Assembly: GCA_002382085.1 (NCBI GenBank)
Contig: DFZK01000005.1
Location: 124,001-188,000 of the forward strand
DNA length: 64,000 nt
Source of the DNA: Sulfurospirillum sp. UBA4058
GTDB taxonomy: Bacteria; Campylobacterota; Campylobacteria; Campylobacterales; Sulfurospirillaceae
Direction of reading: 5' to 3'
Made by a program: the position numbers and the translations under genes
Shown: positions 9,764 through 19,186 of the stretch, piece after piece
Layout: every line of letters begins with the position of its first letter
Numbering within the stretch: position 1 is the first letter of the stretch
The notes under the pieces: generated by a model
Database searches by the model: none
Told to the model about the DNA's origin: nothing
The model's input: only the letters and a program-made list of their open reading frames with translations

Positions 9764-11599
9764 TTATTTAGCCGTTACTCTATTTTTTTCGACAAGCCAT
9801 GGATTTTCAGAAACGATCCATGAGGGAGAAACACCTGCTTCTTCCGCAATTTTCGGCAAACTATCGCCCTCTTTGACGCTGTAAGGTTTTGCATTGACGA
9901 TGAGTTTATCACCGGGATACAAAAGGACTTTTGCCGTTCTAAAATTGATCGTAGAAAAACGATTTTCATCCGTTTTTGCTACTTTCTTCGGTGTGACTAC
10001 CGTACTTGGTTGCTCTTTAATCTCTTCACGTTGAGGCTCTTTTACCGGCTTGATTTCTGTCGTTTCGGGCATTGCGATAGGCGTTACATGTAAGCTTTCA
10101 TCTTTGTTCTCATCAACCGCTACTTTAGCTTCAACGATAGGAGTTTGTGTCGGAACTTCAGTTGGTATTTCAAGAGCTTTTTCATCCACGCCGATAGAAG
10201 CGAAAATTTTTCCGTAACCGTTTTGGACATTGGCATACGCCGCCGAGTAGCGTAACGTCGCTAGGATATTGTTAAGTTTTTCTTTGATGAGAATAAGACG
10301 GCTGTTCACGTTAACTGCGTTTTCGGCTTCCGTAAGGCGGTAAATATCGTCGGCTACGTTAAGATACTCTTTTGCCAAAAGGTACTCTTTTTTGGCTTGG
10401 TTAAAGTTGACGATGGATAAATGCACTTGTGAGAGTACCGCCATCGATAAGGCAAGTTTTTGCTCTTTTGCCACTTCGATTTGTGTTTTTGCAAGTTTAT
10501 TATACGAGCTTGCTTTAAAGACATTTAAAAGATTCCATGAAACGTTGGCACCGTAGGAGTACCAGTCGTTGTTGAGCAAATAATCGCTGTTGTCGTACGA
10601 TAATGAAGCACTCAGATTGATACCCGGCAACATCTTCAGTTTCGCGGCGGTAAGCTCTTTTTCGGAAATGCGCTCTTGGTATCTGCTTTCCGTCACTTCC
10701 GGACGATTTTCCAAAGCGAGCTCTTCCATTTGCTCTAAGCTAAAATGAATTTGCGGAATTTCATAATTTTTTTCGACTTTATCGGCCAATTCAAATTCGG
10801 TTCCGGGTTTAAGTCCCATCAGTTCGGAAAGTTCCACTTTGGCGGAAATAAGACCGCTTTCTAAGGTATGAAGCGATCGTAAAATGTCAAGTAGTTCTCG
10901 CTGATACGCTAGAGCTTCCATCGGCGTTTTTGAGATACGTTGATCTTGAACCGCTTTAGAGTCGTTTAACGCCTGTTTGACTTCGACCATCATCGGTTGG
11001 ATACGTTTGAGCAAATCTTGAGCGGAAACGGCTTGGTAATACGCTCTTCGAATCTCTTGAGTCAACGTATGTTCGATTTTTTTCTCTTTTTCTTTCGCGA
11101 TTAAGAATTTATCGGCTTGTTGCTCCGCTCTGACATAGGATAATCCAAAATCGAGAATATTCCAACTAAACGTAACGTCGGTTGTGGATCGCTCTTTTTC
11201 TTGAGAAATGGAGTAGGTGTTATTGAGCGGTGTGGGTTTACCGTTGACAAACGAAGCACTTTGGCTTGCCGCGTAATTGTTGCGCTCGGAATATCCCGCC
11301 GCCGCAGTTAAATTCGGTAACATGTCATAATACACTAAGTCTAATTGCTGTTCGGAAAGGGCTGATTCTAAAACTTTCACGCGCTTTTGAAGGTTGTGGT
11401 TAATACCGCGGTAGATCGCTTCATCCAATGAAATAGGTTTTGTGACCGGCAACGTTGCTTCGCTTAACGTCGATAAATCTTTTTTGACGTGTTCTTTGAC
11501 TTCGTCTTTTAGCATCGGTTGCGGCGCGACGGAACAACCCGTTATGACAAACGAAGCCGCAATGGAAAGTACAACGTTCTTAGAGACTTGCTTTAGCAT
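9764..11599 (-). CDS. TolC-family outer membrane lipoprotein with LysM-like C-terminus
   Basis: About 611 residues. The N-terminus has a hydrophobic signal ending in the lipobox-like VITGCS, so it is probably a lipoprotein. Two outer-membrane-efflux repeats follow (SLDEAIYRGINHNLQ near 60 and LENRPEVTESRYQ near 290), as in TolC channels that let exported proteins cross the outer membrane. After about residue 480 comes a Pro/Glu/Lys-rich linker and a LysM-like segment (KPYSVKEGDSLPKIAEEAGVSPSWIVSENPWL), which usually binds peptidoglycan and is unusual on TolC. ATG 11599 is preceded by AAAGGTG at good spacing; an in-frame GTG at 11608 has no better site. First gene of the adhesin operon. Confidence 0.88.
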   Translation of the reverse strand: MLKQVSKNVVLSIAASFVITGCSVAPQPMLKDEVKEHVKKDLSTLSEATLPVTKPISLDEAIYRGINHNLQKRVKVLESALSEQQLDLVYYDMLPNLTAAAGYSERNNYAASQSASFVNGKPTPLNNTYSISQEKERSTTDVTFSWNILDFGLSYVRAEQQADKFLIAKEKEKKIEHTLTQEIRRAYYQAVSAQDLLKRIQPMMVEVKQALNDSKAVQDQRISKTPMEALAYQRELLDILRSLHTLESGLISAKVELSELMGLKPGTEFELADKVEKNYEIPQIHFSLEQMEELALENRPEVTESRYQERISEKELTAAKLKMLPGINLSASLSYDNSDYLLNNDWYSYGANVSWNLLNVFKASSYNKLAKTQIEVAKEQKLALSMAVLSQVHLSIVNFNQAKKEYLLAKEYLNVADDIYRLTEAENAVNVNSRLILIKEKLNNILATLRYSAAYANVQNGYGKIFASIGVDEKALEIPTEVPTQTPIVEAKVAVDENKDESLHVTPIAMPETTEIKPVKEPQREEIKEQPSTVVTPKKVAKTDENRFSTINFRTAKVLLYPGDKLIVNAKPYSVKEGDSLPKIAEEAGVSPSWIVSENPWLVEKNRVTAK

Positions 11600-11792
11600 G
11601 ATGAACACCTTTTGTGATTATTTTTAGAAGAGTAGTTTGACCGATATCTTAGGCTGATAGGAAGTGAAGGAAGAATCTTTATATCGTAAAAGCGACGATT
11701 TAACATACGCCAATCCTCATATTCATAAGTTTTCACTCTCGTAACCATTGTACTTTTTTCATATCGTAGCTCTATCGCACGTAAAAAAAAAT

Positions 11793-11822
11793 TTTGCGAT
11801 ACGTTTGCGATTTGATTATAAT
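11793..11822 (+). promoter_or_regulatory. Probable promoter with 11-bp-phased direct repeats
   Basis: TTGCGA at 11794-11799 and TATAAT at 11817-11822 are separated by 17 bases, a good sigma-70 promoter for the regulator gene. Two exact TTTGCGAT copies at 11793-11800 and 11804-11811 are phased by 11 bp, the tandem arrangement usual for OmpR-type regulators, and overlap the -35 box. Autoregulation is inferred. The remaining gap from the TolC gene (11600-11792) shows no other clear signal. Confidence 0.55.
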
Positions 11823-11881
11823 ACAGTTATGTCAAATGAATCAAACTCCAAAAATGAAAAAAAGTGTCGGATGCGCTTAAC

Positions 11882-12556
11882 ATGAAACGATTAGCAGATA
11901 AAAATTTATTACTTCTAGAAGACAATGTCGAATTTATCGATAATGCCGTCTCTTTATTTCAGATGTTCGTTGCGCGTGTTTATGTCGCCCATACGATTAA
12001 AGAAGCGTATGAGCTTTTTGAAAAAGAGCGTATCGATATTATTATTTCCGATATTCATCTGAAAAATGAAAACGGTCTCGATTTTATCAAAGAGTTGCGA
12101 AAAAGTAACGATACCGTTCCGGTGCTCGTCCTTAGCGGTCATAAAGACGAAGAATTGCTCTTCAAAGCGATGACTTTAAATCTCAGCGGCTACCTTCTGA
12201 AGCCGATTAACTTTAAAATGTTGGTTGACGGACTTCACGAATGCATTAAAAAAATGGAAGCGGGCTCACAAACGATCGTTGCACTCAAAGACGGCTTTTA
12301 CTATGACGCCGCTTTGAAAAACGTTACGAAAGACAACACGGTATTTGAACTCAATAAAAAAGAGATTCTCTTTTTTGAGATGCTCTGTCAGCATAAAAAT
12401 ACAATTTTGACACGTGACATGTTTTTAGCCTACGTTTACGAATACGAGCCGATGAGCGAAAGTGCGCTCAATAATTTTATTATGCGTATACGAAGACGCT
12501 TCGGGAAAACCTTTTTGCATACGATTCCTGACGTCGGTTATAAGTTGATCGTATGA
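11882..12556 (+). CDS. OmpR-family response regulator
   Basis: A receiver domain (LLLLEDN, IIISDIHLKNENGL with the phospho-acceptor Asp, VLVLSGHKD, GYLLKPI) occupies the first 120 residues. A winged-helix DNA-binding domain ends in the typical IRRRFGKTFLHTIPDVGYKLIV. The start is uncertain: ATG 11882 is chosen because it fits the usual family length (224 residues), but an in-frame GTG at 11864 would add six residues and neither has a clear ribosome site. The stop overlaps the kinase start (ATGA), so the two are translationally coupled. Target genes are not shown by the sequence; the divergent adhesin operon and the convergent ttr operon are the nearest candidates. Confidence 0.88.
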   Translation: MKRLADKNLLLLEDNVEFIDNAVSLFQMFVARVYVAHTIKEAYELFEKERIDIIISDIHLKNENGLDFIKELRKSNDTVPVLVLSGHKDEELLFKAMTLNLSGYLLKPINFKMLVDGLHECIKKMEAGSQTIVALKDGFYYDAALKNVTKDNTVFELNKKEILFFEMLCQHKNTILTRDMFLAYVYEYEPMSESALNNFIMRIRRRFGKTFLHTIPDVGYKLIV

Positions 12557-14127
12557 CAAGATTGTTGTGGGTATGGTGTCTTTGGAGTTATACATCGACG
12601 CTTTATGCCTCTTCCGTGACGCTAAGCTCGGAGCAAGAAGAATATCTCAGACAGAAACACGTGATTACGATGTGCGTCGATCCCGATTGGGCACCTTTTG
12701 AGACGATTAATGCCGACAAAGAGCACGAAGGCATCGCCGCCGATCTGATTCGTCTGGTGGCTTCCAAGCTCAATCTTACCATACGGGTGATTCCGACAAA
12801 AACATGGGAAGAGACGGTTTTAAAGTCCAAACGCCAAGAGTGCGACCTGTTAAGTTTGGTCAATCAAACGCCCAAACGCGAAGCATGGCTCGTCTTCACC
12901 GAACCGATTATCAAAGACCCGAACGTCCTCGTTGCTCGCAGCGATTATCCGCCGATCGATGATATACGTTCCTTGCGTAATACCAGCATTGCTTTATTGA
13001 AAGAAACCTCCGTTATCGAGCGTTTTCAAAACGATTTTCCCAACCTAAAAATTATTCCCGTAGATACGGAAGAAGAAGCTTTTTGGATGGTGGAACATCA
13101 AAAAGCGGATTTAACGCTTCGTTCACTGATGGTTACGGCGTATACGATCAAAAAAGAGAGCATCTTCAATCTAAAAGTCGTCGCACAACCTAAAGAGTAC
13201 GTCAATATTTTGCGTATCGGCGTTCGCAAGGACGAACCGATCTTGCGGGATATTTTAAATCAAGGCATTCAAGCGATCACGCCAAGCGAAAAAGAGTTGA
13301 TCGTCAATAAACACGTCTACATCAAAGTCGAATCCAACGAGCGCAATCATCATTTATTGATTTACGGAATTTTGACGCTTTTATTGATTTCGTCTCTGAT
13401 TTTAATTTGGAATTATCAATTGCGTAAACGCGTCGCGCAAGAGGTCAAAAAAAATCTTGAACACTCCCAAATGCTTTTTCAGCAATCCAAACAAGCCGCT
13501 CTGGGTGCGCTTATAGCGACGATTTCGCATCAATGGCGGGAAAGCCTGACGAAAATCAGTTATGCAAATTTAACGTTTCGCGCCCATATCTTGCAAAATA
13601 AAAAGATTCCGGACGAATTGTTGGATAAAAATACGCGGGAAATCGAACAAACCTTGGATTTTATGTCCGAGACGATGCAAAATTTTTTAGAGTATTACAA
13701 GCCTTCTACTAACGTTTACGAGTTTGAAGTCGAAGATTCGATTCGAGCCGTCATTCGCATTTTAGATACCCGTATTAAAAATCTCAATGTCGCTATTGCG
13801 TTTCATCAGACTTCCAATACCTATTTTATCGGTATTCGTAACGAATGGATGCAAGTTTGGATGAATCTTTTGTCCAATACGCTTAATATTGCGCAAAAAC
13901 GTGCTCAGAAGTACCCTTACATCGAAATCACGATTAGCGAAAATGCGATTTCGTTTCATGACAATTGCGGCGGTATCGATCCGGAGACATTGGATCAATT
14001 GAACAAGGGAAGCTATAAAAACGGCTTGGGAATTAACATGTCACGAGAAATTGTACAAAAGTACGGTAAAAATCTTTTTGTTCATAACCTCGATAAAGGG
14101 GCGCAATTTATCATCGTATCGCCTTGA
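12553..14127 (+). CDS. Sensor histidine kinase with periplasmic amino-acid-type binding domain
   Basis: A 524-residue kinase. A signal peptide is followed by a bacterial solute-binding (SBP_bac_3-like) domain at about 35-262 (ITMCVDPDWAPFE, GIAADLIRLVASKL), which in this class senses a small periplasmic ligand. One membrane helix lies at about 269-290. The phospho-acceptor region has SHQWRESLTKISY, and the ATPase part has NLLSNTLN, DNCGGID and GLGINMSREIV. It is coupled to the preceding regulator by an ATGA overlap. The phospho-acceptor motif resembles that of the second kinase at 19187-20866. The ligand cannot be read from the sequence; tetrathionate or another sulfur compound is possible from the neighbourhood but unproven. 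Confidence 0.88.
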   Translation: MTRLLWVWCLWSYTSTLYASSVTLSSEQEEYLRQKHVITMCVDPDWAPFETINADKEHEGIAADLIRLVASKLNLTIRVIPTKTWEETVLKSKRQECDLLSLVNQTPKREAWLVFTEPIIKDPNVLVARSDYPPIDDIRSLRNTSIALLKETSVIERFQNDFPNLKIIPVDTEEEAFWMVEHQKADLTLRSLMVTAYTIKKESIFNLKVVAQPKEYVNILRIGVRKDEPILRDILNQGIQAITPSEKELIVNKHVYIKVESNERNHHLLIYGILTLLLISSLILIWNYQLRKRVAQEVKKNLEHSQMLFQQSKQAALGALIATISHQWRESLTKISYANLTFRAHILQNKKIPDELLDKNTREIEQTLDFMSETMQNFLEYYKPSTNVYEFEVEDSIRAVIRILDTRIKNLNVAIAFHQTSNTYFIGIRNEWMQVWMNLLSNTLNIAQKRAQKYPYIEITISENAISFHDNCGGIDPETLDQLNKGSYKNGLGINMSREIVQKYGKNLFVHNLDKGAQFIIVSP

Positions 14128-14159
14128 AAAGGCTATGAAACGACACTTTCATAGCCTTT
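14128..14159. terminator. Bidirectional terminator between convergent genes
   Basis: A perfect 13-bp stem (AAAGGCTATGAAA at 14128-14140, complement at 14147-14159) with a 6-base loop sits exactly between the convergent kinase and ttrA stops. The stem ends in AAA/TTT on both sides, so it can serve transcripts from either direction. Confidence 0.85.
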
Positions 14160-14166
14160 GAAGGTT

Positions 14167-17100
14167 TTAGATTTTTTCGATACGAACCGGAACGGCTTGG
14201 CGTGCGTTAGATCCGACGGCAAAGTCGCTTAAGGTCGGCATATTGAGACGCGTTATATCGCGTAAGCCTAATTTATTGATATTGACACCGCTTCTTCTGG
14301 CAATACGACCTTGTTTAACGCTACGATCGACGGTAACGTCGATAGCCCCTTCACCTTCGCGACCGCTACCGTGTTCGATACCGATAGAGAGCGGATGAAT
14401 CCCTTCTTTGACGCGGCAAATCCCCTCAATCGTTCCGTCAAGCGAGCGTACGCGTACCGCTTCACCGTGCGTGATGCCCAATTGTTGTGCCGTTTTTGCA
14501 TTCAAATCGATGTAGGACGTGTAGCGCGTATCACGCAATGCTTCCAGAGCTGAAGTTGCCGAAGAGAGTACGTTGGATTTATAGCTAAATGCGAGAAACG
14601 GATATTCGGGCGTATTCAATTTTAATTTTTCGCCGTTGGCAAGACGCGGCGCATAGTAACGCGGAACGCCGCTGTAACGTTCTCCCGTTAATGCATTATG
14701 CGACGTTCCGACGGTTTGGTTGTAAACGGCGATAGCTTTCGTATACGATTTGCTCATCCTATCGCCTTCGTATGCACTGCCCTTATCGGCGAAACGCCCT
14801 CCTCGGCTCATCACGTAAGCAACCCTTTTCCAATTTTCGCCGCAGATACGTTTTAAGGGCGCAACATACTCTTCAAGTCCGGCTAAAGCAATCTCTTCTT
14901 CGCTGATTTCGGGGGCAGGCGATGCTCCGTCCATAGCAATGTTTTCAAACGCTCTAAGGTAAAAATCCTCGGGGCGTTCAAGTGCAAATTTTGCATTAAC
15001 TCCGTTGATGGCATTTGCACCGAAACCTGCTAAATTCAGAGACTTTCCTAATTCGATGATAAAACTGTCCATGGAAATCGGCTCGCCGTTTTGAAGCTTC
15101 GTATTGGGCGAAGCGACGATCGGATAGCGTACGTGTGACGTTTTCGTAAGGTGTGCCGCCCACGGCGCAACGACGCCCCACGTTTCGTAAAGTACCGAAT
15201 CGGGCACGATATAATCGGCGTAACGACTGGTTTCGTTAATAAACGGATCGATCGCGATAAAAAGCGGAACGGCTTTTTTAGGATCTTTTAAAAGCGGGAT
15301 AAGATGCTCCGCACCGCTTTGTCCGTAGATAAAGTTTGAACACCATGTCATTAAAGCTCCCATTTTATAAGGGTATGCGTTAGCACTGCTATGAATGACT
15401 TCGGCTTCGATAGCGTTGGTAAACGGAAACCAAGCATCTTTTGCCGGATAGGGATTTTCGCCTCGAGCCACTTTTTGTTTGTATTCGCTACTGGTTTCAT
15501 AAGCTTTTCGAGCGCGGTCTAAACGCGTACCGAAAGGTTTTTGTTTGCCGGCATAGGCCAAAAGGTTGTAAACGGAGCCGTTAAAATCTTTAAATTTGCC
15601 GCCTCCCGTACTCATTCCGCCTTTGTAATTGAGGTTGCCGACTAAAGCTCCCAACATCATGATAGCGTACGTCGTGTAAAAACCGGTCGAGTGCATCGTA
15701 CCGCCGTGACAGTCGACGCCGACGCTACGTCCGTAAGAGGTAAATTCACGAGCCAAATTGACGATCGTTGGTTCATCGATACCGCTTTCTTTAGCATAAA
15801 ACGAGAGCGGATGTTCCAATGCCGCTTCTTTAAGCACTAAAAAGGCGCTTTTAACGCGGTAAGTTTTTCCCTCTAAACCGACCTCTCCTTCAAACGCGAT
15901 ATCCGCTTCTAAAACTTCCTCGGAAGATTTCAGTTTGGCGTCTTTAACGTCAATGACATGAACGATACCTTTGGAATCGACGAGGATCTTACCTTGGTTT
16001 TCGCCTTCTTGAACGACTAAATGCGACGCGTTGGTAAAACTGTAATCTTTGAGTGCTTTTTGAGACGTTTCGCTCGGAATCGCCAAATACGATTTCAAGT
16101 AGCGTTCTTCCTCGATAATGACGCGCATCATGCCCATCACAAACGCCAAATCGCCGGAAGGCTTAATCGGAAGCCAGCGCGAACGATCTGCCGTCGCAAT
16201 CGAGTCGCTATTGGTCAAAATCGGCGTGACGACGACATAACGAAGGTTTCCCTCACTGCGACCTTTTGCTAAGAGTTTGGCTTGGCGTTTAAACGGATTG
16301 CCCGCTTGTGCCGGAGCCGTAGCAATGTTCAACATAAAGCGGCAATGCTCGTAATCGGGCTTCATATGCGGATACGCGTTAAAATCGTCTAAATATGCCG
16401 CTTCGCCCGCTCGCATGGAAAGACCGCAGATCGAGGTATGTCCCATAAAATTAACCGTACCGAAACTTTGTACGAAACGATGCACGATAAAGTTTTGACG
16501 CCCCTCGTCCGCCGTGCCTAAAACGCACAGTTTATTGGCTAATGGACCGTAATCGGGATTGTTTTCATCGATCAAGGTTTTCGTATCGGCAAATGCTTTC
16601 AGTCCGTCTACGTAACCCTCGCCGAAGAGATTGCCGCCTTGCGTAATTTCGCGAATCAACTGCTCGATCGAAATCGTTTGCCATTGATTGTCGCCGCGTT
16701 TACCGACACGCTTCAACGGTGCGGTAACGCGAAAAGGATCGTTCAGTTTTTCATAGACGAGATTGCCTCTTGCACACGCGGTTGAGCGCATCTGCAATCC
16801 TTTTTCTTTCCATGCGGAGGTTGATTGAAAACTTTCGCTTAACGGCGTTTTATACGCCAACCACGGATCGGAAGAGAGAAGACTGTAGGGATTGCCGAAA
16901 ACACGTTCGGCGCGACCCGTTTGACGGTTGATTTTGACGCGAACCGAACAATGGGTCGTGCACCCGTTACAAATGCTAGGACGCACGCTGTAGTCGGCAG
17001 ATGGCGTAAATTTTCCGTTTACATGTAAGCCTTCGGTTTGGGGTGCGTTTCCGTAAATAGGATCGTTTGCTTTTTCACCGCGCCTTGAAAGCGTTGCGAC

Positions 17101-17190
17101 GTGTTTCAGCGTATCGCTGTAGCCTCCGATTGCCGCACTTCCGGTGACGATACTGGTTCCGATTAAAAATTTTCTGCGTGAACTTTCCAT
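14167..17190 (-). CDS. ttrA: Tetrathionate reductase catalytic subunit A (molybdopterin)
   Basis: A 1007-residue molybdopterin oxidoreductase with a twin-arginine signal (SSRRKFLIG), so it is exported folded to the periplasm. The 4Fe-4S ligands appear as C74, C77, C81 and C139. C255 in GHTSICGLS is the likely Mo ligand. Family knowledge: TtrA reduces tetrathionate to thiosulfate using electrons passed from TtrC through TtrB. The B-C-A gene order matches the known ttrBCA operon and the length fits TtrA (about 1000). Related polysulfide, thiosulfate or arsenate reductases are alternatives, but their operon order or size differs. ATG 17190 has AAGGAGC upstream and follows ttrC by 2 bases. Confidence 0.75.
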   Translation of the reverse strand: MESSRRKFLIGTSIVTGSAAIGGYSDTLKHVATLSRRGEKANDPIYGNAPQTEGLHVNGKFTPSADYSVRPSICNGCTTHCSVRVKINRQTGRAERVFGNPYSLLSSDPWLAYKTPLSESFQSTSAWKEKGLQMRSTACARGNLVYEKLNDPFRVTAPLKRVGKRGDNQWQTISIEQLIREITQGGNLFGEGYVDGLKAFADTKTLIDENNPDYGPLANKLCVLGTADEGRQNFIVHRFVQSFGTVNFMGHTSICGLSMRAGEAAYLDDFNAYPHMKPDYEHCRFMLNIATAPAQAGNPFKRQAKLLAKGRSEGNLRYVVVTPILTNSDSIATADRSRWLPIKPSGDLAFVMGMMRVIIEEERYLKSYLAIPSETSQKALKDYSFTNASHLVVQEGENQGKILVDSKGIVHVIDVKDAKLKSSEEVLEADIAFEGEVGLEGKTYRVKSAFLVLKEAALEHPLSFYAKESGIDEPTIVNLAREFTSYGRSVGVDCHGGTMHSTGFYTTYAIMMLGALVGNLNYKGGMSTGGGKFKDFNGSVYNLLAYAGKQKPFGTRLDRARKAYETSSEYKQKVARGENPYPAKDAWFPFTNAIEAEVIHSSANAYPYKMGALMTWCSNFIYGQSGAEHLIPLLKDPKKAVPLFIAIDPFINETSRYADYIVPDSVLYETWGVVAPWAAHLTKTSHVRYPIVASPNTKLQNGEPISMDSFIIELGKSLNLAGFGANAINGVNAKFALERPEDFYLRAFENIAMDGASPAPEISEEEIALAGLEEYVAPLKRICGENWKRVAYVMSRGGRFADKGSAYEGDRMSKSYTKAIAVYNQTVGTSHNALTGERYSGVPRYYAPRLANGEKLKLNTPEYPFLAFSYKSNVLSSATSALEALRDTRYTSYIDLNAKTAQQLGITHGEAVRVRSLDGTIEGICRVKEGIHPLSIGIEHGSGREGEGAIDVTVDRSVKQGRIARRSGVNINKLGLRDITRLNMPTLSDFAVGSNARQAVPVRIEKI

Positions 17191-17192
17191 AA

Positions 17193-18317
17193 TTATTGCT
17201 CCTTCGTATAATAATTCGCCATCTCTTTATCCCAAGGGAAAAGTGCCATAATTGCGGCAATTAAAGCGATAAGTAAACTCCAGTTGGAAACCACGGAGAG
17301 AATGCTATCGAACCCAAAGACGTGAGGATGGTATTCCAGTAAAAAAGGCGTCGTTTTTCCGATACTTTGACCGCCGATAACGGTGTTCCATCGAAAAATC
17401 CATACGCCGATTGCCGAGAGGACGCCTGCAAAAAGTACCCATTTTAACGAGCGAGAGAAAAAGCGAATAAAACCGATCGCCATCGGAACCAAAAGACAAA
17501 TAACGTAATCGACGATGAGAACTTCCCAAAAGTTTTCGCCGAAAAAAAGTTTGAGGGCATATTTTTCTTCGTTATTGAACGTAATCGCAAAGGTCAACCA
17601 AAAGAAACGAATCACCAAATCGATAACGATAAACCATGCAAGCAATCGTGCTAAGCGTTGCATCATCGCATAATCGATACGTTTAAAATCGGTAAAAAAT
17701 TTCTGAAAAATCGGTAGCAAGATAATGAGCAAACCCGTACCCGAAACCATGGCGGAAGCCAAAAATAAAATCGGCATAATCGGTGTGTGAAATAGAGGAA
17801 TGGCATGAACCGCACCCAAAATATAACCGGTGTATCCGTGCACGCTCAAAGCCAAAGGAATACCGATTGCTCCGAGTAAAACACCTAAACGATGGTCTTT
17901 TTCTTCTTGCTCTTTCGTATACGAGGCACCCTTTTTCATCGTGAAATAGGGTCGGTACAAAACGATCGCTTCGGCTAAAATCAAAAGCGGATACGCCATC
18001 AGCAATAAAACACCCCACTTCATCGGAGAGGTCGGAAAATTTTCCCATCCGTAGAAAAAGAAGTTGATAATACGGCCGGGTTGACGTAAATCGTCGATGA
18101 GATTCATCGGTGCGGCAACGAGTAAAACAAATGCTAAAAGAAGCGAAAAACCGGCAATCGGCTTATACTCTTTCATACCGAAAACATGTGCAAAACTTGA
18201 GATAATAAACGCCGCGGCGGAACTTCCGGTAAACCAAAAATAGTTCGGAATGTCGATGCCCCAAGGTCGATCGGGCGTTATCGAGCTAATCGTATGCAAT
18301 AATGATCCAAAATCCAT
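17193..18317 (-). CDS. ttrC: Tetrathionate reductase membrane subunit C (NrfD-like)
   Basis: About 374 residues, almost all hydrophobic with eight or more membrane helices and the NrfD-family pattern (WGIDIPNYFWFTGSSAAAFI near the N-terminus). Members oxidise menaquinol in the cytoplasmic membrane and pass electrons to the iron-sulfur subunit. The start is set at ATG 18317, with AGGAG upstream and only one base after the ttrB stop; a longer frame to 18377 would overlap ttrB without a better site. Middle gene of ttrBCA. Confidence 0.8.
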   Translation of the reverse strand: MDFGSLLHTISSITPDRPWGIDIPNYFWFTGSSAAAFIISSFAHVFGMKEYKPIAGFSLLLAFVLLVAAPMNLIDDLRQPGRIINFFFYGWENFPTSPMKWGVLLLMAYPLLILAEAIVLYRPYFTMKKGASYTKEQEEKDHRLGVLLGAIGIPLALSVHGYTGYILGAVHAIPLFHTPIMPILFLASAMVSGTGLLIILLPIFQKFFTDFKRIDYAMMQRLARLLAWFIVIDLVIRFFWLTFAITFNNEEKYALKLFFGENFWEVLIVDYVICLLVPMAIGFIRFFSRSLKWVLFAGVLSAIGVWIFRWNTVIGGQSIGKTTPFLLEYHPHVFGFDSILSVVSNWSLLIALIAAIMALFPWDKEMANYYTKEQ

Positions 18318-18318
18318 C

Positions 18319-19107
18319 TTATTCTCCTTTACTTGACCATTCTTTGTGTAGAGCACCCTCACGCTTACGCACCGCATCGTCCAAAATTCCGTTGGAGTAC
18401 GGTAGCGATTGGATTTCGCCGCTCAAAGCGATGTAAAATACGCGAGGTTTTGTTCCTGATGCGGGTTTTAAAACGGTTGCCGGAAACGTTGAAAGCAATT
18501 GAGAGACGTGAGAAGACGGATCGTTAAGATCGCCGAAAACCCGGGCTCCGCCGACACAACTTTCCACACACGCCGGAAGTAATCCGTGATCGACGCGATG
18601 GGCGCAAAGCGTGCATTTATCGGCAACGTTCGTGATCGGATTGAAATAACGTTTATCGTAAGGACAGGCATTGATGCAGTATCCGCATCCCCAACAGATC
18701 TCGTTATCCACGACGACAATACCGTCTTTACGGGCAAACGTCGCTCCGGTCGGACAGACGCTAACGCACGAAGGTTCGGCACAGTGGTTGCAAAGTTGCG
18801 GTAAAAACGCTTTGCGAACATTGGGGTAGCTTCCGAGTTCGTATTCAGGAACATAGGTTCTAAACTTCTCTTTGGGGACTTTATTTTCACTTTTACAAGC
18901 ACTCGTGCAGGCTTGGCATCCCACGCATTTGCGAAGATCGATAACCATACCGAAGCGTTTACCCTCAGCTCCGACGTAACGGGCATCTTTGGCATCGCGA
19001 CCGGGATTGGTAAGGCTTAATGCATGCGCTTGCGTTGATGCTAGCGTACTAACGCCGATCAAGCTCGTCGCTTTTTTGACGAACTCCCTTCTGCTCTTAC
19101 TTGGCAT
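18319..19107 (-). CDS. ttrB: Tetrathionate reductase iron-sulfur subunit B
   Basis: About 262 residues with a Tat-type signal (KSRREFVKKATSL). Four cysteine clusters can be seen: C61/C64/C67/C71, the CNHCAEPSCVSVCP group, CWGCGYCINACP, and CTLCAHRVDHGLLPACVESC. This is the four-cluster ferredoxin subunit that carries electrons from an NrfD-type quinol oxidase to the molybdoenzyme. ATG 19107 is chosen for the AAAGGAG six bases before it; an upstream in-frame start at 19125 is weaker. First gene of the operon; the 79-base gap from the upstream kinase could hold its own promoter, but I see only weak -10-like sequence. Confidence 0.82.
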   Translation of the reverse strand: MPSKSRREFVKKATSLIGVSTLASTQAHALSLTNPGRDAKDARYVGAEGKRFGMVIDLRKCVGCQACTSACKSENKVPKEKFRTYVPEYELGSYPNVRKAFLPQLCNHCAEPSCVSVCPTGATFARKDGIVVVDNEICWGCGYCINACPYDKRYFNPITNVADKCTLCAHRVDHGLLPACVESCVGGARVFGDLNDPSSHVSQLLSTFPATVLKPASGTKPRVFYIALSGEIQSLPYSNGILDDAVRKREGALHKEWSSKGE

Positions 19108-19186
19108 AAAAACTCCTTTTGACAATTTCCAAAAGGTATGATAACGAGCAGTCGTGAGAAACTAGGGAGAAACAGAAAGAAACGCG

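Noticed and set aside
11854..11880. Short upstream reading frame before the regulator gene
   Set aside because: ATG 11854 gives only eight codons, ends at the regulator start and has no ribosome site; a leader-peptide role cannot be supported.
14167..19107. Arsenate, polysulfide or thiosulfate reductase instead of tetrathionate reductase
   Set aside because: The B-C-A order, subunit sizes and the NrfD-type middle gene fit ttrBCA best; still not excluded without a search.
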